Shown: positions 10,250 through 19,712 of the stretch, piece by piece | Numbering within the stretch: the stretch's first letter is position 1 | Layout of the letters: every line of letters starts with the position of its first letter | Source: Prorocentrum cordatum | Lineage: Eukaryota; Sar; Dinophyceae; Prorocentrales; Prorocentraceae | Reading direction: 5' to 3' | Length of the DNA: 64,000 bases | Assembly: GCA_963575745.1 (NCBI GenBank) | Contig: CAUYUJ010015290.1 | Location: forward strand, 259,031-323,030 | The notes under the pieces: generated by a model | Seen by the model: only the letters and a program-made list of their open reading frames with translations | Told to the model about the DNA's origin: nothing | Database searches by the model: none | Program-made: the position numbers and the translations under genes

Positions 10250-10435
10250 TCCATACATACACATCTACATATACATACACATGTATGTATGTATACACAT
10301 ATATGTATATATATATATATACACATGTATACACATACATGCATGCATGCATACATACATGCAGACATACGTATACGTACACGCATATGTGTATATATAT
10401 ATATATATATAGATAGATTTACACACACGTATTTA
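10250..10435. repeat. CATA / TATA microsatellite
   Basis: (CATA)n and (TA)n variants; no gene. Confidence 0.95.
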
Positions 10436-10469
10436 TATGCCTCCTTGGCCAAGCCAGGAGTGCGTGCGT

Positions 10470-10796
10470 GCACCTCTCCTGGGCCCAGGCCGCCCGGGGC
10501 CCGTGGCGGATCTGTGGAACTCTCGCCGCCCTGGAACCGCAGGCCGTGCCCCTGCTTCCACGCGTGCGGGGACCTCTTCCGGCTCGCGGTTTTGGCGGGG
10601 CACGGCGCGCCGGCGGGCTGGGCGTCGAGGCAGCGGCGGGGCACCCTGTACCTCGCCCGCAGGTCGCTCATCGTCGCCACGGCGGGCGCGAAACGCGCCG
10701 CCCCCTCCGCGGCCTGGGCCTCCGCCGCGGCCTGGCGGCGCGTGCCCCTGCCGAACGCCGACCGCGCGCTGTGGGGCCCCGCGGCCCAGGCCACGC
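10470..10796 (-). CDS. Candidate exon(s), Ala/Arg-rich
   Basis: The minus-strand frame starts after a textbook acceptor (CTGAC branch-like motif, then TGTCCTGCAG at 10797). It encodes an Ala-rich segment including AAEAQAAEGAARFAPAVATM and then LRARYRVPRRCLDAQPAG. Third positions are almost all G or C. Two donors are possible: GAG|GTACAG at 10651, giving a 145-bp exon, or GAGAG|GTGCAC near 10470. The product is unknown. Confidence 0.35.
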
Positions 10797-10976
10797 CTGC
10801 AGGACACGTCAGCAGTGGAACCCTCCCCAAAGGTGAGAACGGCAGGTATCGTGCTTGGAGGAAAAGGGTCTGGGAAGACACAGAGCACGGCTGTCTATTA
10901 AGCCCATTCGACATACGCGGTAATTCGGATGATCTAATCATATCTCCCAGCCCCATCCTCCCAACCCGAGAACTGT

Positions 10977-11171
10977 TTTTCTGGAAATGGGGTCCGAGCA
11001 GATGGGGTCGGAGGATCGCACCGCATCGTCGATGCACCGCCGATGCATCTACGATGCGTCGGCGCCTTCCAGCGTGGAGCTATTCGCGCTCCACATCGAG
11101 CCGCATCGCCGATGCATCGGCGATTCGGGGCGATCCTCCGACCCCATCTGCTCGGACCCTATCTGGGAAAC
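10977..11171. mobile_element. MITE, GATGCATCGG family, copy M1
   Basis: The ends are inverted repeats of about 33 bp or more: GGGGTCCGAGCAGATGGGGT at the left and its complement at the right. The interior is built from CGATGCATCGGCGA-type units and TCCACATCGAGCCGCATC. Same family as 11571-11741 and 26130-26342. Confidence 0.75.
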
Positions 11172-11234
11172 CTGCAGAGACAGGGTCGACTCGGGGCATG
11201 CAGTGGACCCGGACGGGCTCGCGTCGTTATCAAC

Positions 11235-11335
11235 ATAACGATACCGGTTTTTCATCCAGATTTAGTTTCTGATGGTCCCGAGGCCTGGTAAGGGCCCCAA
11301 GAGGCCCGAAACACTGAACAACGGCTGTCTCGATT
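11235..11335 (-). repeat. Introner-like repeat, copy 4
   Basis: The minus strand carries TGTTTCGGGCCTCTTGGGGC, a CCTCGGGACCATCAGAAAC block and a GATGAAAAACCGGT block, in family order. Confidence 0.6.
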
Positions 11336-11339
11336 TTTT

Positions 11340-11570
11340 CGAGACGTCGGAGGTCCGGGAATCGGCCTGGCAGGAATCGATATCGAAGCGGTCCGATCGG
11401 CTCGAAATGGGTCCCAATTACAGGCCTGGGGGAAAGAGGCCGGTCAGGTAGAGCGTGGGCGCCGCCCTCGCAGAACCAGGGGGCCCGAGCCCGCCCTGCG
11501 ATGGCATGACGGAAATTGGCGGGTCCTGAGGGAAACGGGCCCTGGACGCTTTCCAGCTCTGCCTCCCGAA
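11340..11570. other. GC-rich spacer, no firm gene
   Basis: Lies between an introner-like copy and MITE M2. The minus strand has a short exon-like stretch (FRHAIAGRARAPWFCEGGAH) but no paired splice sites stand out. Confidence 0.3.
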
Positions 11571-11741
11571 TGGGGTCCGAGCAGATGGGGTCGTAGGATC
11601 GCGCCCCTCGATGATACGTCGGCGACGCATCGGCGACGTCGGCGTGGCGAACATCGGGCTCCACATCGAGCCGCATCGGCGATGCATCAGCGATGCGGCG
11701 CGATCCTTCGGCCCCACCTGCTCGGACCCCACTCGGGAGGC
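11571..11741. mobile_element. MITE, GATGCATCGG family, copy M2
   Basis: The inverted ends begin GCCTCCCGAATGGGGTCCGA at 11571, and the right end is the complement (to 11741). Flanks share only a possible CT. Core CGATGCATCAGCGATGCGGC. Confidence 0.8.
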
Positions 11742-12064
11742 CTAGAATCCTGGCCCGGTCTTTGACCGCGCTGGGGCCGACGAGGGCAGAAGTCCTGGAG
11801 GACCAGTTTCCCTTAGGACCTCTTCCCAGACCTCCGGTGCTTCGTTCCCCAATTCGGCTTGCAAAAAGGGTTCTCACTTGGTCAAAGGCTGGTGTCTCGG
11901 GTGGCTTCTTTGCACGTTGCTCGGAGTCTCTGGGTTCTCCGGGTGCCTCATGCCAAACAATGCCATTCAATGCCAACCAATGCCAAGCTTTGCGCCCATG
12001 CAAGAGGAAACTTCCCCCTAATTGGGTTCGCGCCAGGTTCATTGATTTCTGAAAGAGCGAAATT
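11742..12064. other. No gene identified
   Basis: GC-rich sequence with a short irregular (CAATGCCAA)n cluster at 11950-11990. Frames are open on both strands but show no domain. Confidence 0.4.
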
Positions 12065-12165
12065 CCCGGCGCTCCGAACCACGTCCCAGGGACCGGTCCT
12101 TCGCCACGGATCGTTTCTTGACGGTGCCAGGAGGCCCGGCGAGGGCCTCCCAGACCCAAAACGAC
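12065..12165 (-). repeat. Introner-like repeat, copy 5
   Basis: On the minus strand GTTTTGGGTCTGGGAGGCCC starts the copy, followed by CACCGTCAAGAAACGATCCG and CCGGTCCCTGGGACGTGG. A strong donor (AGG|GTAAGA) lies about 20 bp upstream. Confidence 0.6.
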
Positions 12166-12333
12166 AACCTGCGCTCTTACCCTTTCAAGGCGTAGGAGGT
12201 CTGGGCCTGGGCGACGAAGACGAACGGGTCTTGCGCGAGGCGGCCTGGCGAGCGTGCGGCGCGGCGGCTTTCGCGGGCCGCGCGCGTGGAGGGCTACACA
12301 CATTGGAGCCGAGGGCCCTCGCGCGCGACCTAC

Positions 12334-12456
12334 GCAGGCAGCTGATGCACGCGCAAGCGAACCCGTTGTTCTGCGCCGCTCGTCTGGGCTTCCTCCATGG
12401 CGACCTCCGCCTCCCTGGGCGAGCCGCGCACGCTGCTGCGTGCGCTCGCCGGCAGG
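12334..12456 (-). CDS. Candidate small exon, paralogous to 13552-13641
   Basis: On the minus strand, after a GGCAG acceptor, the frame reads PASARSSVRGSPREAEVAME and continues to a GTAGGT donor at 12333. A second locus near 13552-13641 keeps the pattern PASARxSxRGSPRxAEx after a similar GGCAG. Both lie next to introner-like repeats. Conservation is also visible in a plus-strand frame (SASLGEPRTLLRALAGRLP versus SAFRGEPRALPRALAGTLP), so the coding strand is not certain. Confidence 0.3.
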
Positions 12457-12479
12457 CTGCCGCCGCCAGCGGCCTCTCC

Positions 12480-12640
12480 CCAGACATCCGGCGTCTCGAT
12501 ACTTCGCGAGGCACGGGGCCCCCGATCGCTGGAGCGCTTCCCTGGGGCCACCTTTCCAGCCCGCGTCGCTTCCTGACAACCCCGAGGCACGGCACAGAGG
12601 GCCCCGAGGGGCCGCAAACGCTGAGAGAAAGTCCCCGCCT
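12480..12640 (-). repeat. Introner-like repeat, copy 6
   Basis: The minus strand has GTTTGCGGCCCCTCGGGGCC, then CCTCGGGGTTGTCAGGAAGC, then CAGGGAAGCGCTCC; upstream is an inverted pair around CGTCTCGAGGCCATCGAGGC. Confidence 0.55.
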
Positions 12641-12734
12641 CGATGGCCTCGAGACGGCGGAGGTCTGGGCTTCCTGCCTCCGGGAGCCCACGCGCCCAGC
12701 CACGTACCCGATTACGGCCCCCCCCCCCCCCCCC

Positions 12735-12935
12735 CCAGTCCGCGAGGACTCGGCGGCGAGCGAAGGGGAGAAGCGAGCAGGAGAAGGCCTTCTGAGAAGT
12801 TTTCTGAGCCTTCTTCGAAGACAAACAAAAACTTCTCAGAAGGCGCGAGGGCTTCTGTGAAGCCCCGCCGCCTTCTGAGAAGGCATTCTCCTTCTCTTCC
12901 CCCCCTCGCTCGCCGCCGAAGGACTGCCTCGTGCT
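12735..12935. repeat. Imperfect palindrome with AAGCCTTCTGAGAAG-type arms
   Basis: Left arm GGCGGCGAGCG..GGAGAAGG..CCTTCTGAGAAG pairs with the right arm CCTTCTGAGAAGG..CGCTCGCCGCC. The loop carries short direct and inverted copies of CTTCTGAGAAG. Likely a foldback element; a related hairpin is at 15110-15255. Confidence 0.55.
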
Positions 12936-13344
12936 ACGAAAATTCGCGCAATGCGCCACCTGTCATAGCCACCGTGGCCTCGTGTACGTGCACGCAGGCC
13001 TGGGGCCCCCTGCCCGTACGGGCTTCCGGTCGGTCTCGGTCTCCGTGTCGCTCCACGCTGCTCACTCGGTCCCCCAGCCATCCAGCCCCGGACGGCTCAT
13101 GGCACCTCCACAGCACCGCAGCCTGCTCCTGCCACTATTGCTACTGCCGCTCGCGCCCCGTCATCGATGCCCGGGTGGCTCATGGCGGCGGCTGCAGCGG
13201 GACCCACTGTGGTCTCTGAGGTCTGAGAGCTCGGGCGTTCCTACCAGACGCACGCGCGCGACTGGTGCTCCAAGACTTTCTCCGCCATGTCGCTGCGCGC
13301 AGGGCCGCGACGCCCAAAGTACGTCCTTCTTTCGTTCGAGCCCG
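12936..13344. other. GC-rich stretch, only weak coding signal
   Basis: A plus-strand frame begins MAPPQHRSLLLPLLLLPLAP at 13099 and resembles a signal peptide, but the rest has no domain and no supporting context. Not called as a gene. Confidence 0.25.
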
Positions 13345-13555
13345 TTTTTTCTTAGACTCTGGCAAGTTTACTTGCATGGACGGGGGGGGTGGTGGGTGGG
13401 CCTGAACCTGAAGCAAGCCGCAAACGACTTGACGTGTGGAAATCACGCCAGTCGAAAGGCACCTGCGCGCTCGTATTCGGTTAAAGAGGGGCGAAGGGCG
13501 AAGAAGGGGGGGGTCGAACGCCATGCAAGTAAACTTGCCCGAATCTAAAGAACAG
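13345..13555. mobile_element. MITE-like element with GGCAAGTTTACTTGCATGG ends
   Basis: The left arm TTAGACTCTGGCAAGTTTAC, continuing TTGCATGG, pairs with the right arm at 13522-13553. The complement there reads TTTAGATTCGGGCAAGTTTA, continuing CTTGCATGG. The intervening 150 bp are unique. No target duplication was resolved. Confidence 0.6.
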
Positions 13556-13641
13556 CAAACTCTTCCTGACTCCTGGCAGCCTCCGCCTTCCGGGGCGAGC
13601 CGCGGGCGCTGCCGCGCGCGCTCGCCGGCACACTGCCGGCG
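13552..13641 (-). CDS. Candidate small exon, paralogue of 12334-12456
   Basis: The minus-strand frame reads VPASARGSARGSPRKAEAAR after a CCGGCAG acceptor-like site, then SQEEFAVL, and runs into the MITE at 13555. Conservation with 12334-12456 covers about 25 residues. Function unknown. Confidence 0.28.
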
Positions 13642-13814
13642 GCGGCGGCGGGGCCGCCGCCCCGCGGAGCGGCGGGCGTCGCCCCGCGGCGCCGCGCCGG
13701 ACGGGTGGCGGCGCCGCCAGGGGGGGCGGCGCCCGCCTGGCGAGGGCGGGCCCTAGGCTTCGACGGTCCGGCTTTGTCCGGCTGCCGTGCCCAGACCGTC
13801 GGACGTCCTGCAAG

Positions 13815-13935
13815 CACGGGGGGCGGAAGCATTTCGTGGCTTTCGGCCTCTCGAGGCCCTTGCCAAGCCTCGGGGCCGTCAAACAACGACGCGGGATGAA
13901 AGCCCGGTCCCAGGAGAGTGGTCGAGAGGTCGGGG
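13815..13935 (+). repeat. Introner-like repeat, copy 7
   Basis: On the plus strand GCTTTCGGCCTCTCGAGGCC is followed by CCTCGGGGCCGTCAAACAAC, GACGCGGGATGAAAGCCCGG and CAGGAGAGTGGTCGAGAGGT; one of the clearest copies. Confidence 0.7.
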
Positions 13936-13989
13936 GCCTGTGTCTCGAAGAGATGGAATCGCTGGATGTCTGGGTTGTGCCTCTAGTTC

Positions 13990-14085
13990 GGCCCTGGCCC
14001 GTTCTCGGGCTCCGGGGCCGTCAGAAGTGGACCAGGGGCGGAAAACTACCCCAGAGGAAGGGGTCGGGAGCTCTGGGGCCCGGGT
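13990..14085 (+). repeat. Introner-like repeat, copy 8
   Basis: Plus strand: CTCCGGGGCCGTCAGAAGTG, then GGCGGAAAACTACCCCAGAG and GGGGTCGGGAGCTCTGGGGC, in family order. Confidence 0.55.
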
Positions 14086-14099
14086 TGAACACATTATGT

Positions 14100-14640
14100 T
14101 AGAGGATGTGTGGGTCGAAGCCGGAGGTTTCGAGAGGATGCATAGCCCAAAGGCAAGCATATACACGTGCTCGCCGGGTAGCCTCGTCGAAGGCGTGGGT
14201 GCGGCAGAAGCCGCTGCATACACGCAAACCCCCGCCCCCCCCAGGCCTGAGCTGCGGATCGAATCGCGAAATCGGATCGGATCGTATAACCAGCGATCGG
14301 ATCGAAATCGGACTGCCGCGCCTGGCTCTGGCTGGCCAATGAACCAGACAACATCGCATCGGGATCGCGGCACCGGCCAGCGAATCGAACCGCATCGAGT
14401 CGCATCGTCGGCAGCCCTGCGCCTCTGGGCTATCCCCAAACACCCGAAGTCGTGACTGTTTCACAACGCTGGCCCCGAGAGGTCTGGACCCTCTCTAAAC
14501 AGCCTCGAACTTATCCCTATCCCCGAGATCGGCAAGCCCAAGGCGATGGCAATCTTAGGGAGGAGCCCTCACAGACTGAGGGCGTCCTTGAGATCGGCAC
14601 CGAGTTAAGATGATGCCAAACACAGGGACAGGGATAGGCA
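14100..14640. other. No gene; GATCGGATCG-rich block inside
   Basis: 14255-14420 is dense in GATCGGATCG, CGAATCG and CGCATCG variants, similar in style to 26400-26640. The rest is unremarkable GC-rich DNA. Confidence 0.45.
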
Positions 14641-14654
14641 CATGTTTCACGCTG

Positions 14655-14880
14655 GTGATTTTCCCTGGGACCAGTGTTTCACCTCGAGCTGTCTTGTGTC
14701 GGCCCGGGGCCTGGCGGGGGCATCGGATGCCGAGAATCGTCCCAAACAGTTCGGTTCTTGAGTTTTTATCACGAGGGGGGTCCGCTTCCCTCGGGGGTCA
14801 TTTTTCCTTCGCGTAGTCCGTTCTTGATGGTCCTGGGGCCCGACAGGTCGCGCCCCGCGAGGCCGAGATCGAGGAAGATA
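14655..14880 (-). repeat. Introner-like repeats, copies 9 and 10
   Basis: Two degenerate minus-strand copies: 14655-14740 (GGCCCCGGGCCGACACAAGA, then GGTGAAACACTGGTCCCAGG) and 14795-14880 (GGGCCCCAGGACCATCAAGA). Confidence 0.5.
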
Positions 14881-14889
14881 ACGCCGGGC

Positions 14890-15070
14890 TCCCAAATCAT
14901 TGGGTACGATATTTTTCGGTCGCGATCGGTAGCGACCCATCCGCACTCCACATCGTTCGTGGCCGATAGCGACCGATTCTGAAGCAAATCGGCCGCGACC
15001 CATTCCAGAATCTTAAGCAAAATTGGTACCGACCGATCTCGTCGGCCGCGACCGAACAAATCCAGTACCC
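14890..15070. repeat. Inverted pair of GGTCGCGATCGG-type blocks
   Basis: GGTACGATATTTTTCGGTCG at 14902 is mirrored by the complement near 15025-15070 (GGTACCGACCGATCTCGTCG on the plus strand). Between them are TCGGCCGCGACC repeats. Possibly another foldback element. Confidence 0.4.
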
Positions 15071-15109
15071 CGCGACCAGGGCTAAAGGAAAATCATGTCT
15101 TGGCTTGCG

Positions 15110-15255
15110 CACAAGGGGGGTAAGGGGGAGGGGGGACGGTTTCTGAGAGAAGGAGGCTGCTTCTTAGAAGGCGCCAGCACAGGGAGCGCGCCTGCTAAGA
15201 AGCAGGGGTGCTTCTAAGAAGCCTTCCCCCCTCCCCTATCCCCTTCTACGAGAGG
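15110..15255. repeat. Foldback hairpin with CTTCTTAGAAG arms
   Basis: Left GGCTGCTTCTTAGAAGG and right CTGCTAAGAAGC..GCTTCTAAGAAGCC pair around a GGCGCC-rich centre, with AAGGGGGAGGGGGGA and its pyrimidine counterpart outside. Confidence 0.5.
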
Positions 15256-15289
15256 GGTGGGGACTGGCAACATGGGGGGAAACATCGAC

Positions 15290-15415
15290 CTGGAATCGGC
15301 GATGCATCGCCGATAGATCGGCGATATGCCCCCGACAGGGCATCCGCACGTTCCTGGGCGGGGTGGGGCCATCGAGCACCTATCGGCGATCATTGGGCGA
15401 TTGCGAGTCGATGCA
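15290..15415. repeat. GATGCATCGG-type core without MITE ends
   Basis: Repeats of TCGGCGATGCATCGCCGATA and TCGGCGATATGC resemble the interior of M1-M3, but the GGGGTCCGAGCAGATGGGGT ends are absent. Confidence 0.55.
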
Positions 15416-15419
15416 TCCC

Positions 15420-16105
15420 CCCCTGGAGGCGGAGGAGGAGGAGGAGGAGGAGGAGGAGGAGGAGGAGGAGGAGGAGGAGGAGGAGGAGGAGGGAGAGGAG
15501 GGAGGGGGGCGGAGGCGGAGGCGGAGGCGGAGGAGAAAGGAGGAGGAGGAGGAGGAGGAGGAGGAGGAGAAAGGAGGAGGAGGAGGAGGAGAAGGCGGGA
15601 GGACGAGGAGGAGGAGGACGAGGAGGAGCGGGATAGAGCAGGAGCAGGAGGAGGAGGAGGAGGAGGAGGAGGAGGAGGGGGAAGGAGCAGGGAGCAGGAG
15701 CAGTGAGCAGGAGCAGGCGGCGTAGGTGAGGAGGAGGAGGAGGAGGAGGAGGAGGAGGAGGAGGATGAGGGGAGGAGGGGAAGGAGCAGGAGCAGGAGGA
15801 GGAGGGGAGGAGGAGGACGAAAACGGAGGAGGAGAGAGGAGGAGGAGGAGGGAGGAGGAGGAGGAGTGAGGACTGAGGAGGAGGAGGCGAGGAGGAGGAG
15901 GGGAGGAGGAGGGGGGGGGCTGGAGAAGGAGAAGGAGGAGGAGGGGAGGAGGGGAAGGAGCATGAGCAGGAGGAGGAAGGTGGAGGAGGAGGAGGAGGAG
16001 GAGGAGGAGGAGGCGGAGGAGGAGGAGGATGAGGATAGGAGTAGGAGGAGGAGGAGGAGGAGGGGGAGGAGGAGGAGGAGGAGGAGGAGGAGGAGGAGGA
16101 GAAGA
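15420..16105. repeat. GGA polypurine tract, ~690 bp
   Basis: (GGA)n with GGGGA, GCA and GAC interruptions. Long Glu/Arg/Gly and Ser/Pro/Leu frames are artefacts. Likely to form triplex or quadruplex-prone DNA. Confidence 0.97.
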
Positions 16106-16109
16106 ATGA

Positions 16110-16295
16110 GAGCCTATCCCCCCCCTATCGTTGCCCCTGAAGGCATGTCGTCGGAGCTTCGGTGTCGCCACGGTTGCAGCCGCCCAGCCTGGGTCTCCGC
16201 GCCGGGCATCTCCCCGACGGAGTGTCGCCTGGGCGCATCCGCGCGCCCGCCCCGGGGAACCTTCAGGGCGGCGAGCGCAGGGGCCCTGAACGCGC
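16110..16295 (-). CDS. Weak candidate exon
   Basis: The minus-strand frame reads APALAALKVPRGGRADAPRR then HSVGEMPGAETQAGRLQPW and so on, GC-rich at third positions. It begins after CGCGCGTTCAG, a possible acceptor. No domain is recognised. The adjoining 16380-16445 contains AGCGTTCCGGAACGCT, a perfect 16-bp palindrome. Confidence 0.25.
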
Positions 16296-16495
16296 GCCGC
16301 CTTGTTAAGACGAAGCCAAGACGAAGAAATCGGGCGAGGATAAACCGAAGATCTCTGAGATCTGGCGGCTCTGGAGGATGTCTCGGGCGCCGTGGTCCTT
16401 TCAGAGCGTTCCCGAAAACTCTGAAAGCGTTCCGGAACGCTCTGGATCGGATTGCTCCTCGTCCTAGCCCCGTCCGATTTTGCCCCCCTGCGCCG

Positions 16496-16509
16496 AAAAT
16501 GGCTACGGC
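16496..16509 (-). other. Relic of dinoflagellate spliced-leader sequence
   Basis: The minus strand reads GCCGTAGCCATTTT, then CGGCGCAGG. The dinoflagellate trans-spliced leader is known as DCCGTAGCCATTTTGGCTCAAG. The first 14 positions fit exactly; the rest needs one insertion and two changes. Genomic leader relics mark retroposed mRNAs in dinoflagellates. A 14-base chance match in 64 kb is unlikely but possible. Confidence 0.45.
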
Positions 16510-16529
16510 GAGAGGGCCATGAGGACGGG

Positions 16530-17230
16530 CAGGATCCTCCTCCCTCCTCCGTCCTCCTTTCCCTCCTCCTCCTCCCTCCTCATCCAATCTATCGGGTCGC
16601 GCGTGCTCCGCTCGCCCGCCCGCCATGCCCCGTACCTTCCCTCGCCCTTGTCTCGGCGCGCTCAGAGGTGTAGGTGGCGAACCCCGCTTCCTGCTCCCAC
16701 CTTGTTCTCCCCTCCTGCTCCCTCCGCTGCCTCCTCCTCCACCTCCTTTTTGACGTTGATCGGACATGAAGAACGGTGCTTGTTGCCTCCCGGTAGGAAG
16801 AAACAGTGAGGCCGACCTAAGCTAAGTGCAATACGAATTAAGCAGGGGGAGCGCAGCGGGATCAATAATGACACCATGGACAAGCAAAACAAGCACGCCC
16901 GACAGGCACAAAATATGCGCTCGCTCTGCAAGACTAGAATTGAGGTCGAGTCACCCTCCTTCCTCCCGCAACTCCTCCTCAACATGTACAGCAAGAAACG
17001 GACTAAGAGGAATTGGGATCCGCGTGCAAGATACTGTGCATATTACTGCTTACCTGCGTCGTGATCGGCGTGGGCTCCTATGGGTCAATGCCGCAGGGAG
17101 ATGCGAGGCAGCTGTGAACCTGAATTTTGGTGTCAGCTTAGATACTCCCACAGTAGATCAAGATATACTATGAAACTGACCGTGTGCAGCTAGCTGCAGG
17201 TAAAGAAGAAGGGCAAGCAGTAGACGCTGT
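16530..17230. other. No gene identified
   Basis: A CCTCC-rich stretch to 16750, then sequence of more balanced composition. Frames of 60-115 codons on both strands show no domain, repeat or splice-site support. Confidence 0.4.
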
Positions 17231-18000
17231 GACAGTTGGAGAATGGTCGTGGTGGGGGGCCATTGTCACTCGGCGGTCAACAGCAGGGCAGCCGCCCCCC
17301 ACCGAAGGCCAGAATGGGCGTAGATGTTAGAAATGCTCCCCTTCGCTCCCCCCAATCCATAACCGATGGCACCGCCACGCAATCCAACCCACCCCGACTC
17401 CGACCCTCCTGTAGAATCAGAAAAATCAGTACCGCAAATGCTGGCGACAACTGAAGATTCGCAGAGGAGGAGAATTGGCAAACATGCAGGGTCCCCAGGA
17501 GGTCCAAGCACGGCATCACCCACAAGATTGCCCATCCAGATCTTCCCAGGAGCTCATCTATCCAAGTAGAAGGGTCCATCACCCTAAAAAGCTGGGTCGA
17601 GGAACCTGTGCACAAAAATCGAAAGTTCTCCTTCGCCGCACTCTCACACTTGACCTGGAGCAGCGAATGATCACTAAGCCTGGACGCTTGTGACTTGCCT
17701 CCTGCCGAAAAGCTGAAGTCCACGGAGCCTGGCCTTTCGTCAGTAAAAGGTATGCGCGCGGCTTGGCTAGGCATTTAATATTAAAACTTGCTGAGGCTGG
17801 CCCAGAAATAGCTGGCGCGTGATGCCAAATATTGATAACGCAAGTGCTGGCGACGGCTGAAGCTTTGTAGAGAAGGAGACCTATCGGTTGTAGCTGCCAC
17901 GGCCTTTAGCTGGTTAGTAAGTATGCGGGCAGATGGGCTGTGCATTAGACACTTGCTTTGCCGAGGCTAGCGTATAGGTATGGCCGGCCTGTGTGTCATC
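17231..18000. other. No firm gene; internal ~400 bp-spaced duplication
   Basis: CGCAAATGCTGGCGACAACT at about 17434 recurs in diverged form near 17833 (GCAAGTGCTGGCGACGGCTG). A 165-codon minus-strand frame (17277-17774) has some protein-like composition but no recognised domain. Confidence 0.35.
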
Positions 18001-18020
18001 TGCAGTACCTGATCCCCTCC

Positions 18021-18296
18021 ATAACAGCCCCGCCGACCTACCCTTTCAAAAAACGCATGTAGACTAGATCGCAGAGTCGGCAATATCAGAGACTGCCTGG
18101 TAAAGCGCCCGTCAGGCGTGAAAGATGTGGCAGAGTAACTTACTCCACCGCCCCTTCCGACCATCCCCCGCCGACGCACCCCTTCAAATCGCGCCTCTGG
18201 ACTCTATCGCAGAATCGGCAGTGTCAGAGATTGCCTGGTAAAGTGTACTGGCAGCATGAACGATGTGGAAGAATATCCTCCTCCACCACCCTCCCT
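18021..18296. repeat. Tandem duplication, ~138 bp unit
   Basis: Copies at 18021-18158 and 18159-18296 share CGCCGAC, CCTTTCAAA, ATCGCAGAxTCGGCA, TCAGAGAyTGCCTGGTAAAG, GATGTGG and CTCCACC blocks in order, at a period of 138. Confidence 0.8.
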
Positions 18297-18894
18297 ATCG
18301 TTAAAACTCCCCCAGTCCAACAATGAGGCGCTGTGTTTACAGCCATGCAAAGAGCGACAACTGAGGCCGGCGCAAGCCTTGCTGGCTGGCCTATGTGCTA
18401 CAAGACCGGCCGAATTGAGTTACCCGTGTAATTTTGAAGCAACAATCCAAGGCTTTTTCGGTTCACCCGACCTCCTCGGTGGCGGGGCCCTCGTGCTCGT
18501 TGCACTTCTTTTCGGGTCAAACACGAACCCTTGTCCTTAGACGGGTGAGCATAAAGAACAATAGGATGGCGCTGGCATGGGCAAGCAAGGAGGAGAAAGA
18601 AGACATGCTTGGGTGCATCCAGTTGTGAGTAGGGGCATTGTGTGTAATTCTTGTGAGTTGAGAGAAGTAGAGACAGGTCAATAATATGTATGTATATAAT
18701 ATCTGTCCTTGTCGAAATTGACGTACAGGAGGTAACCTATCCCCAGTCTGGTCCTTCTTCTGCTTGCGTTGTGTATCCTGGAGTTGTGGTGGTGGCGTAG
18801 TGCAGGGAGTGGTCACTGCCGTCGCGTGGCGAAGTCGGCGCAGGTGCGCAGTAATTCCGAAAAGTGTCGTGGTAACCATTGATGGGCCGTAATG
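18297..18894. other. No gene identified
   Basis: A plus-strand frame of 94 codons (18256-18540) with a hydrophobic end (LLGGGALVLVALLFG) is noted, but nothing else supports it. Confidence 0.35.
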
Positions 18895-19136
18895 CCGCGG
18901 ATGGAAATAATTGGCGCGAAACTGATTCGCGACGTTGGAATTTCACCATTCAAAATCCGCGGTCTCCCAGCTGGGCACGATCGGCGGCCGCCGCCGAACA
19001 TGTAAGAAGTAAATGCGAATCAAAAAAGCGGGTTTTTGAAAACCATGTTGTCGTGGCCCGGACTGCATTTATTTTCTTTGAACGGCAGAATTCCAACGTT
19101 ATGATTTGGTTTCGCGTGAATCTCGTCCATCCACGG
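18895..19136. mobile_element. MITE-like element, GGATGGA..GCGCGAAAC family, copy 1
   Basis: The ends are ~55 bp imperfect inverted repeats: CGCGGATGGA, then GGCGCGAAAC, then ACGTTGGAATT at the left. The right end, complemented, reads CCGTGGATGGA, CACGCGAAACC, AACGTTGGAATT. The middle contains CCCAGCTGGGCACGATC and GGCGGCCGCCGCCGAA. Copy 2 is at 19713-19953. Similarity extends beyond these ends (see findings). Confidence 0.7.
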
Positions 19137-19712
19137 CTTTCCGGCAATGTTGATTCGACGGCCCCTTCTGAATTCTATGCGCGATATGTGGCTCTCGCCT
19201 GGCTCGAGCGAAACGCCGATGAGATCGCCGGCAATGGCGTTCTGTGGCGTTCTGCCGTTTTCTGTGCTAGCGTGGCTATGGCGAAGCGATCCTGGGATCG
19301 CCAGGAATGACGTTCTGGGGCGTTCTGTTTTTTCGGTCCTCGCATGGCTATGGCGAAACGATAATGAAAGCCACGAAGTGCGATGGGGTTGCGACCTTCC
19401 AACGTCGCGAATGACCTTTGGGACCTCTGGCGCAGGACTTCCCGCCAAAACGAGGCCGATCAAAACGTTGAATATTCGTCGGCGGACCCCCTGGACTCAA
19501 TTCCAATTAGATCAGAGAAGGTCACCACATGGGTTCCGCGCTGTTGTCGGGGCCGCGTCCTTCGCATTGATATTGCCTGTGGTGTTGCGCGCGTTCGGCG
19601 CCCCGGCCTCTCTGCGGTCGCGCGCCAGAATGGTTGACGGGCGCGAGCCCCATGTTACATGTTGTGCATCGAATTTAGAGGGGGACCCTCGAATCAGCCT
19701 TGCCGGAAGGGC
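19137..19712. other. Spacer with a local tandem repeat
   Basis: 19235-19360 holds two copies of a ~70 bp unit containing GGCGTTCTG and TGGCTATGGCGAA. No gene identified in the remainder. Confidence 0.5.

Noticed and set aside
11230-12579. 449-codon minus-strand frame
   Set aside because: Crosses a MITE and two introner-like repeats; only short exon-like parts are credible.
15214-16171. 249- and 263-codon Ser/Pro/Leu frames opposite the GGA tract
   Set aside because: Complement of (GGA)n; not coding.
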